Part shown: one piece after another, positions 1 through 5,672 of the stretch
Position numbering within the stretch: position 1 is the first letter of the stretch
Layout of the letters: every line of letters begins with the position of its first letter
NCBI GenBank assembly: GCA_023436395.1
Contig: JAEZJJ010000018.1
Span: 1 to 8,939 of the forward strand
From: Bacillota bacterium
GTDB lineage: Bacteria; Bacillota; Clostridia; Lachnospirales; Cellulosilyticaceae
Length of the DNA stretch: 8,939 nt
Reading direction: 5' to 3'
Made by a program: the position numbers and the translations under genes
The notes under the pieces: generated by a model
What the model was told of the DNA's origin: nothing
Databases searched by the model: none
Seen by the model: only the letters and a program-made list of their open reading frames with translations

Positions 1-51
1 GTCGGGCTCATAACCCGAAGGTCATAGGTTCAAATCCTGTTCCCGCTACCA
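1..51 (+). tRNA. initiator tRNA-fMet (CAT), 3' part
   Basis: The 3' part of a tRNA whose 5' portion lies before the window. The anticodon loop CTCATAA (CAT) sits on a stem with three consecutive G-C pairs (GGG/CCC), the hallmark of initiator tRNA. The T-arm is ATAGG, TTCAAAT, CCTGT. The 3' acceptor strand TCCCGCT is followed by discriminator A and an encoded CCA. With T at position 72, a first base of C would give the unpaired 1:72 ends typical of bacterial initiators, but that base is outside the window. It heads (as far as visible) a tRNA run with Phe and Lys. Confidence 0.93.
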
Positions 52-54
52 CAT

Positions 55-127
<73 letters not shown>

Positions 128-129
128 TT

Positions 130-197
130 ACCCTATAAAGAGTAGGTTAATCAACATAGGTCAGAAAATCCACCTAGTTCGATTCCAACTTTGGGCA
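130..197 (+). pseudogene. decayed duplicate of tRNA-Phe
   Basis: This stretch between tRNA-Phe and tRNA-Lys aligns with the whole of the adjacent tRNA-Phe. It keeps the anticodon-loop stretch GAAAATCC, the T-loop region GTTCGATTCC and the end TGGGCATT. In the last 28 nt I count about 22 matches. It lacks about 6 nt in the variable-loop/T-stem area, the D-arm is scrambled, and the T-stem no longer pairs (CCTAG against CCAAC). It cannot fold as a normal cloverleaf, so I read it as the relic of a tandem tRNA-Phe duplication. Being inside the operon, it is probably transcribed as spacer RNA and discarded. Confidence 0.8.
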
Positions 198-204
198 TTT
201 ATGT

Positions 205-277
205 GGGTCACTAGCTCAGTCGGTAGAGCACTTGACTTTTAATCAAGTTGTCCGGGGTTCGATTCCCCGGTGGCTCA
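205..277 (+). tRNA. tRNA-Lys (TTT)
   Basis: A complete cloverleaf. The acceptor GGGTCAC pairs with GTGGCTC, including two G-T wobble pairs (2:71 and 4:69). The D-arm is GCTC...GAGC, the anticodon arm is TTGA with loop CTTTTAA and TCAA (anticodon TTT), and the T-arm is CGGGG, TTCGATT, CCCCG. The discriminator is A277; CCA is not encoded. It is the last gene of the tRNA operon, with a terminator hairpin 6 nt downstream. Confidence 0.96.
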
Positions 278-283
278 TACATT

Positions 284-324
284 AAGGTCTTACAGTTAAC
301 ATTTGTTAGTTGTAAGGCCTTTTT
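284..324 (+). terminator. rho-independent terminator of the tRNA operon
   Basis: An 11-bp stem, AAGGTCTTACA (284-294) with TGTAAGGCCTT (311-321) including one G-T wobble, encloses a 16-nt loop and is followed by a run of T ending at 324. It separates the tRNA operon from greA. Confidence 0.85.
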
Positions 325-364
325 AGCATTTAGTCAGTTAAAGATTCTTTTTTATTAATATATT

Positions 365-370
365 TACAAT
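365..370 (+). promoter_or_regulatory. possible -10 box for greA
   Basis: TACAAT is one base off the SigA -10 consensus, 18 nt before the greA start codon and downstream of the tRNA terminator, where a new promoter would be needed. I see no good -35 at 16-18 nt spacing (AAGATT region), so the call rests on the -10 and position only. If it were the promoter, the leader would be very short and the ribosome-binding site (AAAGGA, 373-378) would lie near the 5' end. Confidence 0.3.
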
Positions 371-388
371 GTAAAGGACTGAATTAAA

Positions 389-856
389 ATGAATAATTAT
401 CTTACACAGCAAGATATTGATAAAATGAAAAAGGAAATAGAATATAGAAAAGTGGTAGTAAGAAAACAAAGAAATGAAGAAGTAAAAGAAGCAAGAGCAC
501 ATGGAGATTTAAGTGAAAACTATGAGTATAAAGCAGCTAAGCGTGAGCGAGGTAGAAATGAAGGTCGCATTAAATACTTAGAAAGAATGATAAAAACAGC
601 TACTATTATCACTGATAATACAGAGGATTATGAGGTTGGATTAGGAAAAATCGTGGATGTTTATTTTATTGAGGATGATATGAATATACAGTATGAAATA
701 GTCACAACTATGGAAACAGATGCAATCAATAATAAAATAAGTATTGAGTCTCCACTTGGAAAAATGATTTATAGAAAAAGGGTAGGAGATATAGTTTCAA
801 TAGAATCTCCAGATGGAGAATATAATGTGCGTATAGAATCCATAAGTAAAAAGTAA
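389..856 (+). CDS. greA: transcription elongation factor GreA
   Basis: GreA enters the secondary channel of RNA polymerase and stimulates cleavage of the backtracked transcript, rescuing stalled complexes. The 155-residue product has the usual family length. Residues 1-75 form the antiparallel coiled coil, with the signature ARAHGDLSENYEYKAAK around 35-51. Its tip carries D40 and E43, which match the acidic pair (D41/E44 in E. coli GreA) that positions the catalytic Mg2+. Residues 80-155 form the FKBP-like C-terminal domain (SPLGKMIYRKRVGDIVSIESP). The start ATG has AAAGGA 10 nt upstream. It stands alone between the tRNA terminator and a gap of 86 nt before the next gene. GreA rather than GreB is inferred from overall similarity; a paralogue elsewhere in the genome cannot be excluded. 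Confidence 0.95.
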   Translation: MNNYLTQQDIDKMKKEIEYRKVVVRKQRNEEVKEARAHGDLSENYEYKAAKRERGRNEGRIKYLERMIKTATIITDNTEDYEVGLGKIVDVYFIEDDMNIQYEIVTTMETDAINNKISIESPLGKMIYRKRVGDIVSIESPDGEYNVRIESISKK

Positions 857-908
857 GGATAGTCCTATAAATTTATTTAGAAACAGAATAAATAACGACA
901 AGCTAGAA

Positions 909-914
909 TATAAT
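909..914 (+). promoter_or_regulatory. possible -10 box for the 107-residue gene
   Basis: A perfect TATAAT lies 29 nt before the start codon of the following gene. No recognisable -35 exists at 16-18 nt spacing and no extended -10 TG. In AT-rich DNA such a box can arise by chance, so support is weak. Confidence 0.25.
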
Positions 915-942
915 TTATAAATAGATTTATGGGGGATGTTAT

Positions 943-1266
943 ATGAATCAGATGGAATTTAAAATACTTAGGCGTGCACAAGATAATGCAAAGGAAGTAG
1001 ATCATTTAAAAGTATTTTTAGCAAATCAAGGAGTGAATCTTAATCAAATTCAGAAAGATCCTGATAGTTATCAAGATATTATAAAGCAGTATAGTAAAAA
1101 CTGTGTTAATGCAGGATTATTTGAAGAAAGTAGAGAGAGATTAGAAATAGAGTTCTCAAGGTTATGTGATTATCATAGGAAGAATGAGATTAATCTAGTT
1201 GAGCAATTTTATAGTACTGCGAAGGAAATTATTTTATCAGTACCTGATTTAGATACCAATAAATAA
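943..1266 (+). CDS. hypothetical protein, 107 residues
   Basis: I do not recognise this family. The product is hydrophilic, rich in Glu, Lys, Gln and Asn, and predicted by eye to be mostly helical. It has no signal peptide, membrane segment or metal motif, and two cysteines (C54, C75). Helical stretches around 3-28, 42-53 and 58-100 suggest a small soluble helical bundle. The start ATG is supported by a G-rich Shine-Dalgarno GGGGGATG with 7 nt from the last G of GGGGG; an internal ATG at 952 would be too far. It is followed at once by a terminator whose stem includes the stop codon, so it ends a transcription unit. It is not YaaQ/DarA: it lacks that family's glycine-rich N-terminal pattern despite similar length and nearby position. 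Confidence 0.75.
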   Translation: MNQMEFKILRRAQDNAKEVDHLKVFLANQGVNLNQIQKDPDSYQDIIKQYSKNCVNAGLFEESRERLEIEFSRLCDYHRKNEINLVEQFYSTAKEIILSVPDLDTNK

Positions 1267-1300
1267 TGGGCCAAGTTAATAATATTGGTCCATTATTTAT
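1262..1300 (+). terminator. terminator overlapping the stop codon
   Basis: A 13-bp stem, AATAATGGGCCAA (1262-1274) with TTGGTCCATTATT (1285-1297) and one G-T wobble, encloses a 10-nt loop. It is followed by a weak T-rich stretch (TATT). The stop codon TAA at 1264-1266 lies inside the left arm. The T-tract is short, so termination efficiency is uncertain. Confidence 0.65.
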
Positions 1301-1324
1301 TGGTATCTATTAGGGGGAGTACGG

Positions 1325-1510
1325 ATGGATAATTTGAATTTATGTAGAGAGTAAGGTAAACTATAAAAAGAAATAAGACTTAAGAAGAGTATGGAACAAT
1401 TAAGAGTATGTAGAAGAGAGGTTATTAAAGCAGAGCATATAACTTTGGTTAAGCTTTTTAAAGATAAAATACAAGGTATTAGCTTAGTAAATAATGAAGT
1501 AAAATTTTGA
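1325..1510 (+). pseudogene. broken small gene with two in-frame stops
   Basis: An ATG at 1325 has a strong G-rich Shine-Dalgarno (AGGGGGAG, 1312-1319), of the same style as the neighbouring genes at 943 and 2373. The frame reads 9 codons (MDNLNLCRE), then TAA at 1352 and TAA at 1364. It then stays open to TGA at 1508-1510, giving about 62 codons in all. The downstream part, from ATG 1391, reads as a plausible basic, soluble 39-residue peptide (MEQLRVCRREVIKAEHITL...). I read this as a recently inactivated small gene of unknown family. Alternatives are a 9-residue leader peptide, a separate 39-residue gene starting at 1391 (its ribosome-binding site is poor), or chance. The rest of the gap, 1511-1635, is very AT-rich and shows nothing firm. 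Confidence 0.35.
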
Positions 1511-1647
1511 GTATTATAGTATAATAAATTAATGTAAAAAGGTATGGATTTTAGAGTGTATATTTACGATATATAACGTAAGAAATTATTGAATGTAGAA
1601 CGTTAATACGATAGATAATTTGTAAGTGAGAGTATAGGGAGGATATT

Positions 1648-2235
1648 ATGGGCAAAATTTTTTGCTTAATGGGTAAAAGTAGTACAGGCAAAGATACTAT
1701 TTTTGAAGCCTTAAAAACAGATAAATCACTGAACTTAAAACCTATTGTACCTTATACAACAAGGCCAAAGAGAAGTAGTGAACTAGAGGGTGAAAGCTAT
1801 CACTTTATTGATAAAAATAAATTAGATGAATATGATAAGCAAGGTAAAGTTATTGAACAAAGATGTTATCAGACAGTAGAGGGACCTTGGTATTATGCTA
1901 CAATAGATGATGGACAAATAAATTTAGAGAAGAATAACTATATTATTATAGTGACATTAGAAGCCTATACTAATTTAGTAAAGTATTTTAATTCTGAGAA
2001 TGTTATTCCATTGTATATAGAAATAGAAGATGGGCTTCGTTTAGAACGAGCTTTAACAAGGGAAAGATCTCAGAGTAACCCTAAGTATGAGGAATTATGT
2101 AGAAGGTTTTTAGCAGATAATAAGGACTTTAGTGAAGAAGTATTGTGTGTAAATAAAATAATTAAAAGGTATGAGAATATTGAATTAGAAAAGTGCATTA
2201 ATGATATCAAAGAGGATATAAAAGTATTAAGCTAA
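1648..2235 (+). CDS. guanylate-kinase-like P-loop nucleotide kinase
   Basis: Probably transfers phosphate from ATP to GMP or a related (deoxy)nucleotide. The P-loop is GKSSTGKDT (9-17). The GMP-binding region TTRPKRSSELEGESYHF (37-53) matches the Gmk pattern TRPxRxxExxGxxYxF and holds R39 and R42. The Gmk motif with a glutamate before G-N-Y-Y-G-T appears as VIEQRC...GPWYYAT (68-84). A basic LID/C-terminal segment (LRLERALTRERS, R152/R153) follows. The length of 195 residues fits the family. The P-loop is divergent: canonical Gmk has GPSGxGK[GS]T, and here D16 precedes T17. It sits where B. subtilis has thymidylate kinase tmk in the yaaR-holB cluster, so the true substrate is open and a separate housekeeping gmk may exist. 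The start is fixed by AGGGAGGA (1636-1643). A weak promoter, TTGAAT (1589), 17 nt, TAGATA (1612), may drive it. Confidence 0.8.
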   Translation: MGKIFCLMGKSSTGKDTIFEALKTDKSLNLKPIVPYTTRPKRSSELEGESYHFIDKNKLDEYDKQGKVIEQRCYQTVEGPWYYATIDDGQINLEKNNYIIIVTLEAYTNLVKYFNSENVIPLYIEIEDGLRLERALTRERSQSNPKYEELCRRFLADNKDFSEEVLCVNKIIKRYENIELEKCINDIKEDIKVLS

Positions 2236-2298
2236 AATAGTAATAGGTGATTAAGGAAATATAAGAATGGATAAGCTTTAATAAACAGGATTCATAGC

Positions 2299-2327
2299 TT
2301 GCATTTATTATTTGATTGTCATAGAAT
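2299..2327 (+). promoter_or_regulatory. candidate SigA promoter of yaaR
   Basis: TTGCAT (2299-2304), a 17-nt spacer and TAGAAT (2322-2327, 5 of 6 consensus) stand about 45 nt before the yaaR start codon in a 137-nt gap. The spacing is ideal, but only the TTG part of the -35 matches. Confidence 0.4.
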
Positions 2328-2372
2328 GAATTGAGGGAAGTTTATTAAAAAATAAGAGTGGGGGGAGTTATT

Positions 2373-2819
2373 ATGGCTAATATGCAGATAAATCAAATAA
2401 AGATGCCAACTTTAAGAGAAGTATCTACAGTATCTGAAGTTAAAGTAGATAAAGATTTTAAATTTACCCTACTAAGTCAAATAGATCAATCAGAATTACA
2501 AGATAAGCTTAAAGAAATGGTTGACCAGATAACTAAGCAAGGACAAAAAATTTCAGAACATATGGATATTAGGGATTTAAAAGTTTATAGAACAATGATT
2601 TCTAGTTTTATTAATGAGGTAGTAGCAAATGCCCATAAGTTTTCTAGGGAAAACTTTTTAGATAGAAGAGGAAGACATCGTGTTTATGGAATCGTAAGGG
2701 TAGTGAATGAAAAAATAGATGAATTAGCTCGTGAACTACTTAGTTCAGAGAAAAATCAAGTTAATATATTAGAACGTATCGGAGAGATACAAGGACTAGT
2801 GTTAGATATTATTACTTAA
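2373..2819 (+). CDS. yaaR: YaaR family protein (DUF327)
   Basis: A small helical cytoplasmic protein of the YaaR/DUF327 family, of unknown biochemical role, conserved in Firmicutes next to holB and yaaT. The 148-residue product shows the family core in its second half: FINEVVANAHKF and the basic stretch DRRGRHRVYGIVRVV, followed by a helix NEKIDELARELLSSE. I chose ATG 2373 because GGGGGAG ends 6 nt upstream. An in-frame GTG at 2358 lies at the edge of that Shine-Dalgarno and would add five residues. The gene ends directly in a strong terminator, so here it is likely transcribed apart from holB, unlike a simple operon. Confidence 0.88.
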   Translation: MANMQINQIKMPTLREVSTVSEVKVDKDFKFTLLSQIDQSELQDKLKEMVDQITKQGQKISEHMDIRDLKVYRTMISSFINEVVANAHKFSRENFLDRRGRHRVYGIVRVVNEKIDELARELLSSEKNQVNILERIGEIQGLVLDIIT

Positions 2820-2848
2820 TGTTCGTGAAATAACTCACGAACATTTTT
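2818..2848 (+). terminator. strong terminator between yaaR and holB
   Basis: An 11-bp perfect stem (2818-2828 with 2835-2845; AATGTTCGTGA/TCACGAACATT) encloses a 6-nt loop and runs into TTTTT (2844-2848). Its left arm starts within the yaaR stop codon. Only 55 nt lie between it and holB, with no convincing promoter, so holB either depends on read-through or has a promoter overlapping the hairpin. Confidence 0.88.
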
Positions 2849-2862
2849 AATACAAAGAAATT

Positions 2863-2903
2863 AAAGGAGGGTAGAAAGGAGTAAATCCTTACTACAGTTA
2901 CAC
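2863..2903 (+). promoter_or_regulatory. holB ribosome-binding site with hairpin spacer
   Basis: A full Shine-Dalgarno AAAGGAGG (2863-2870) is 33 nt from the holB ATG, too far to work linearly. Directly after it lies a hairpin: GTAG (2871-2874) with CTAC (2892-2895), one A-A mismatch, AAGGA (2876-2880) with TCCTT (2886-2890), loop GTAAA. Folding it out leaves 8 nt (2896-2903) between Shine-Dalgarno and ATG, the optimal distance. The left arm also hides a second AGGAG (2877-2881). Phage T4 genes 25 and 38, as I recall, use a similar looped-out spacer. Confidence 0.55.
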
Positions 2904-3893
2904 ATGAGGGAATTTCAAGATATAATAGGCAATGAAGATGTAAAGGACTATTTTATAAAGGCATTAACTAAAGATCATTTATCACATAGTTATATATTTG
3001 AAGGCCCTTATGGTGTTGGGAAGAAGACTTTTGCTAGAAAGTTAGCAAAGGCTATTTTATGCGAAAATAGAGATGAGGATAAGGCTTGTCATAGATGTCA
3101 ATCTTGTCATATGGTAGAGGCAGGAACTCATCCAGATATTATTACCATTGAAAAGGACACCAAGGTTACAAAGGTAGATAATATTAGAGAAAATATTGTA
3201 CGTGAGATGGAAATTAAGCCTTATCAATCTAATCATAAGATTATTATAGTTAATGCAGCAGATACCATTAATATACAAGGTCAAAATGCAATGTTAAAAA
3301 CTATAGAGGAGCCACCTAAATATGGAATTATCATTTTAGTTTGTGAGAATTTAGCAAGTATGCTACCGACGATTAAATCACGTTGTATTACAGTGAGGTT
3401 TAATTCATTAAGTAAGGAAAGAATGAATGAGTACTTACAAGGTAAAGGGATAGGCGAAGCAGAAAGACAAGTCTATGCTAAATTATCAGAAGGAAGTATA
3501 GGTGTTATTAACGATATTTTACAAGATGAAACTTATATAGAACTTAGAAAGCAAAGTGCTGCTTACTTAGAAAGATTAGGTAAGGCAAACTTATTACAAC
3601 TATATGATTTAGTAAAAGAGATTACAGACCAAAAAGAACAGATAGAGCAAATCTTAGAATTTTGGTTATATTGGTATAGAGATGTTGCTGTTATTAAGAC
3701 AAGTGGTAGTGATGATCTATATTATATAGATTACCAAAAACAGCTGTTGGACATGTCTCAAAATATAACGTATAATAAGGTTAGTCAGAATATAGAGTCG
3801 ATTAAATACGCAATTTTAGATATAAAACAGAATATATATAGTACGTTTGTTATAGAGAATTTATTACTTAAACTGAAGGAGAGAAAAAAATGA
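2904..3893 (+). CDS. holB: DNA polymerase III subunit delta' (HolB)
   Basis: A clamp-loader subunit that, with delta and tau/gamma, opens the beta sliding clamp and loads it on primed DNA. At 329 residues it has the usual length. The AAA+ domain covers about 1-165. It starts with REFQDIIGNEDV, has a P-loop-like GPYGVGKKT (34-42), a zinc module with C53, C62, C65 and C68, a degenerate Walker B (KIIIVNAAD, 112-120), the EEPP motif (135-138) and the SRC motif (159-161). The altered P-loop and Walker B fit delta', which does not hydrolyse ATP. The C-terminal third is the helical collar. It starts 85 nt after yaaR, past a terminator. No in-frame ATG, GTG or TTG lies between the upstream TAA at 2862 and ATG 2904, so the start is secure although its Shine-Dalgarno is oddly placed. 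Its stop overlaps the ricT start (ATGA). Confidence 0.95.
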   Translation: MREFQDIIGNEDVKDYFIKALTKDHLSHSYIFEGPYGVGKKTFARKLAKAILCENRDEDKACHRCQSCHMVEAGTHPDIITIEKDTKVTKVDNIRENIVREMEIKPYQSNHKIIIVNAADTINIQGQNAMLKTIEEPPKYGIIILVCENLASMLPTIKSRCITVRFNSLSKERMNEYLQGKGIGEAERQVYAKLSEGSIGVINDILQDETYIELRKQSAAYLERLGKANLLQLYDLVKEITDQKEQIEQILEFWLYWYRDVAVIKTSGSDDLYYIDYQKQLLDMSQNITYNKVSQNIESIKYAILDIKQNIYSTFVIENLLLKLKERKK

Positions 3894-4786
3894 TAACTGT
3901 TATTGGTATAAGATTTAGGCGTGCCGGTAAAGTCTATTATTTTGCACCCGAAGATAATGTGTTATATAATCAAGGGCAACATGCCATTGTTGAAACAGCT
4001 AGGGGAGTGGAATATGGAGAAGTTGTAATTTCTAATAAAGAGGTATCAGATGAAGAAGTGGTACAACCTTTAAAAAAGGTAATTAGGCTGGCTACGGAAG
4101 AAGATGATGAAAGATATAAACAGAATAAGGCAAAAGAAAAAGAGGCATTCTTTATTTGTAAGGAAAAAATTATTAAGCATAAATTAGATATGAAACTAAT
4201 AGATGTTGAATATACTTTTGACAATAATAAAGTATTATTTTATTTTACCTCATATGAACGTGTAGACTTTAGAGAGTTAGTTAAAGAATTAGCTTCTATT
4301 TTCAAAACACGTATTGAGCTTAGACAAATTGGTGTAAGAGATGAAACGAAAATGTGCGGTGGCATAGGTATTTGTGGACGTTCTTTATGTTGCAACTCAT
4401 TTTTAGGAGATTTTCAACCAGTTTCTATTAAGATGGCTAAAGAACAAAGTTTATCACTTAATCCAATTAAAATCTCAGGTATTTGCGGAAGATTAATGTG
4501 TTGTTTAAAATATGAGCAAGACTGCTATGTTGAAATTAGAGGGCGTTTACCTGTTGTAGGAGATATTGTTATCACACCAGATGGAAAAGGTGAGGTATTA
4601 TCTGTAAATGTTCTTCGTGAGCAAATTAAAGTTGCTGTTCAGAAGAAAGATAAGGATGAAAAAGAGGCAATGATGTATCACTCTACAGATCTTAAGATTA
4701 TTAAGAAAAAGAAATGTGGAGGTTGCCACAACGGAGGAGAAATTGACAAGGAATATGAAGGATTTGACTTTAGTTCGCTGGAATGA
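3890..4786 (+). CDS. ricT: RicT (YaaT), PSP1-domain Fe-S protein of the Ric complex
   Basis: In B. subtilis, RicT forms with RicA (YmcA) and RicF (YlbF) the cytosolic Y-complex. This complex carries [4Fe-4S] clusters and acts with RNase Y in maturation of many mRNAs, affecting competence, sporulation and biofilm. This protein has 298 residues. A beta-rich N-terminal part (1-60) carries the VEYGEVV stretch, an acidic/charged linker follows, then the PSP1 C-terminal domain (about 60-150) and a cysteine-rich core. That core is CGGIGICGRSLCC (156-168) and GICGRLMCC (197-205), so C162, C167, C168 and C199 are available for cluster binding. A second Cys pair, CGGC (276-279), sits in a lysine-rich tail. 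The start ATG overlaps the holB stop by 4 nt and has AAGGAGAG upstream, so the two are translationally coupled. Confidence 0.94.
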   Translation: MITVIGIRFRRAGKVYYFAPEDNVLYNQGQHAIVETARGVEYGEVVISNKEVSDEEVVQPLKKVIRLATEEDDERYKQNKAKEKEAFFICKEKIIKHKLDMKLIDVEYTFDNNKVLFYFTSYERVDFRELVKELASIFKTRIELRQIGVRDETKMCGGIGICGRSLCCNSFLGDFQPVSIKMAKEQSLSLNPIKISGICGRLMCCLKYEQDCYVEIRGRLPVVGDIVITPDGKGEVLSVNVLREQIKVAVQKKDKDEKEAMMYHSTDLKIIKKKKCGGCHNGGEIDKEYEGFDFSSLE

Positions 4787-5516
4787 GAGAGTTGATGACT
4801 TAGAAAGAAATGGCTATAGATTAATTCAAAATCCCGAGGTATTTTGCTTCGGGATTGATGCTATTTTATTAGCACATTTTGCAAGGGTCTCAAATCATAA
4901 GCAAAAAATATTAGATATAGGAACAGGAACAGGTATTATACCTATTGTAATGCATGCAATCTATCAAAAAGGACATTATACAGGTATTGATATACAGGAA
5001 CAAATGATTGAAATGGCAAATCGATCTGTAATGCTTAATGAAATAGAAGCAGATGTACAGATGAAGACAGTAGATATTAAAGAGTATAAAGAGCATTTTA
5101 ATTCAGGTGAATTCGATATCATTACATGTAATCCTCCTTATATGAAGGGTGATTGTGGGCTGAAAAATGAACATCCATCTAAGACTATTGCTAGACATGA
5201 AGTGGCATGTACACTAGAAGATATTATTAGTGCAGCAGGTTATATGTTAAAGTATGGTGGAAAGATGTGTATGATTCACAGACCTCATCGTTTAGTAGAT
5301 ATTTTGGCTACTATGAGGCAATATAAGATTGAGCCAAAAGTTATGAGGATGATTTACCCTAAGCAAGGGAAGGAACCAACTATGGTCCTTGTAGAAGGGG
5401 TTAAAAATGGAAGACCTGAATTAAGAGTGCAAGCACCTCTCATTGTATATAATGAGGATGGTACTTATACTGATGAAATCAATGAGATTTATGGCAAAAA
5501 GGGTCGCCAAGAATAA
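4755..5516 (+). CDS. TrmN6-like tRNA adenine-N6 methyltransferase (YabB)
   Basis: A class I SAM-dependent methyltransferase of COG4123. The E. coli relative TrmN6 (YfiC) makes m6A37 in tRNA-Val1; the Firmicutes YabB target is inferred by similarity only. With ATG 4755 as start the product has 253 residues. RLIQNPEVFCFGIDAILLAHFA (22-43) is the family N-terminal signature, DIGTGTGI (54-61) binds SAM, GIDIQ (77-81) ends the second strand, and NPPYM (126-130) is the N6-adenine catalytic motif. It overlaps the end of ricT by 32 nt. The start is uncertain: GGAGGAGA (4733-4740) suits a TTG start at 4743 (four residues longer), while ATG 4755 gives the familiar MKDL...NERVDDL opening. A GTG at 4716 seems too early. 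It ends its unit at a very long terminator; yazA, which follows yabB in Bacillus, is absent. Confidence 0.9.
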   Translation: MKDLTLVRWNERVDDLERNGYRLIQNPEVFCFGIDAILLAHFARVSNHKQKILDIGTGTGIIPIVMHAIYQKGHYTGIDIQEQMIEMANRSVMLNEIEADVQMKTVDIKEYKEHFNSGEFDIITCNPPYMKGDCGLKNEHPSKTIARHEVACTLEDIISAAGYMLKYGGKMCMIHRPHRLVDILATMRQYKIEPKVMRMIYPKQGKEPTMVLVEGVKNGRPELRVQAPLIVYNEDGTYTDEINEIYGKKGRQE

Positions 5517-5546
5517 TCAAAAGGCTTTCAATGAAGATTATTTATA

Positions 5547-5598
5547 AAAGATTGAGCATAGCTGTTTGCGTTGGCAGACAGTTATGCTCAATCTTTTT
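5547..5598 (+). terminator. very long terminator hairpin after yabB
   Basis: A 23-bp stem (5547-5569 with 5574-5596, two G-T wobbles) has a GTTG tetraloop, followed by TTTTT (5594-5598). This is much longer than usual terminator stems. It should efficiently close the holB-ricT-yabB unit and isolate the sigma-factor gene downstream. The left half is A-rich (AAAAG), so it may also terminate in the reverse direction. Confidence 0.92.
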
Positions 5599-5606
5599 AT
5601 TATTGA

Positions 5607-5634
5607 TGTAACCTTTTGCTATTCCAAATTGTTC
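5607..5634 (+). promoter_or_regulatory. candidate ECF-type promoter of the sigma gene
   Basis: TGTAAC (5607-5612) followed by CTTTT resembles the AAC-containing -35 motif of ECF promoters (B. subtilis SigX/SigV/SigW: TGtAAC or TGAAAC). About 18 nt later comes GTTCTA (5631-5636), a loose match to the CGTC-like -10. It lies directly after the terminator and 37 nt before the sigma start codon, as expected for autoregulation. The -10 part is weak. Confidence 0.4.
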
Positions 5635-5672
5635 TATTAGTGAAAGGCTTTTCGCGTACAAAGGAGGATTAT

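Noticed and set aside
943..1266. Identification of the 107-residue protein as YaaQ/DarA (c-di-AMP receptor), expected near yaaR and of similar length.
   Set aside because: The sequence has none of the DarA N-terminal pattern (MKLI.AIVQDxD, glycine-rich loop) and is mostly helical.
1507..1525. TTGAGT and TATAAT as a promoter for the Gmk-like gene.
   Set aside because: The spacer is only 7 nt, so the two boxes cannot work together, and the site is over 120 nt from the start codon.
3057..3284. Minus-strand open frame opposite holB (and similar ones opposite ricT, yabB and rsmI).
   Set aside because: Each lies fully inside a well-supported + strand gene, has odd composition (rich in I, N, S, C) and lacks a ribosome-binding site; these are antisense shadows.
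5616..5672. Longer N-terminus for the ECF sigma factor, starting at 5616.
   Set aside because: The extra 19 residues overlap the candidate promoter and have no ribosome-binding site, while ATG 5673 has AAAGGAGG at good distance and matches the usual sigma start.
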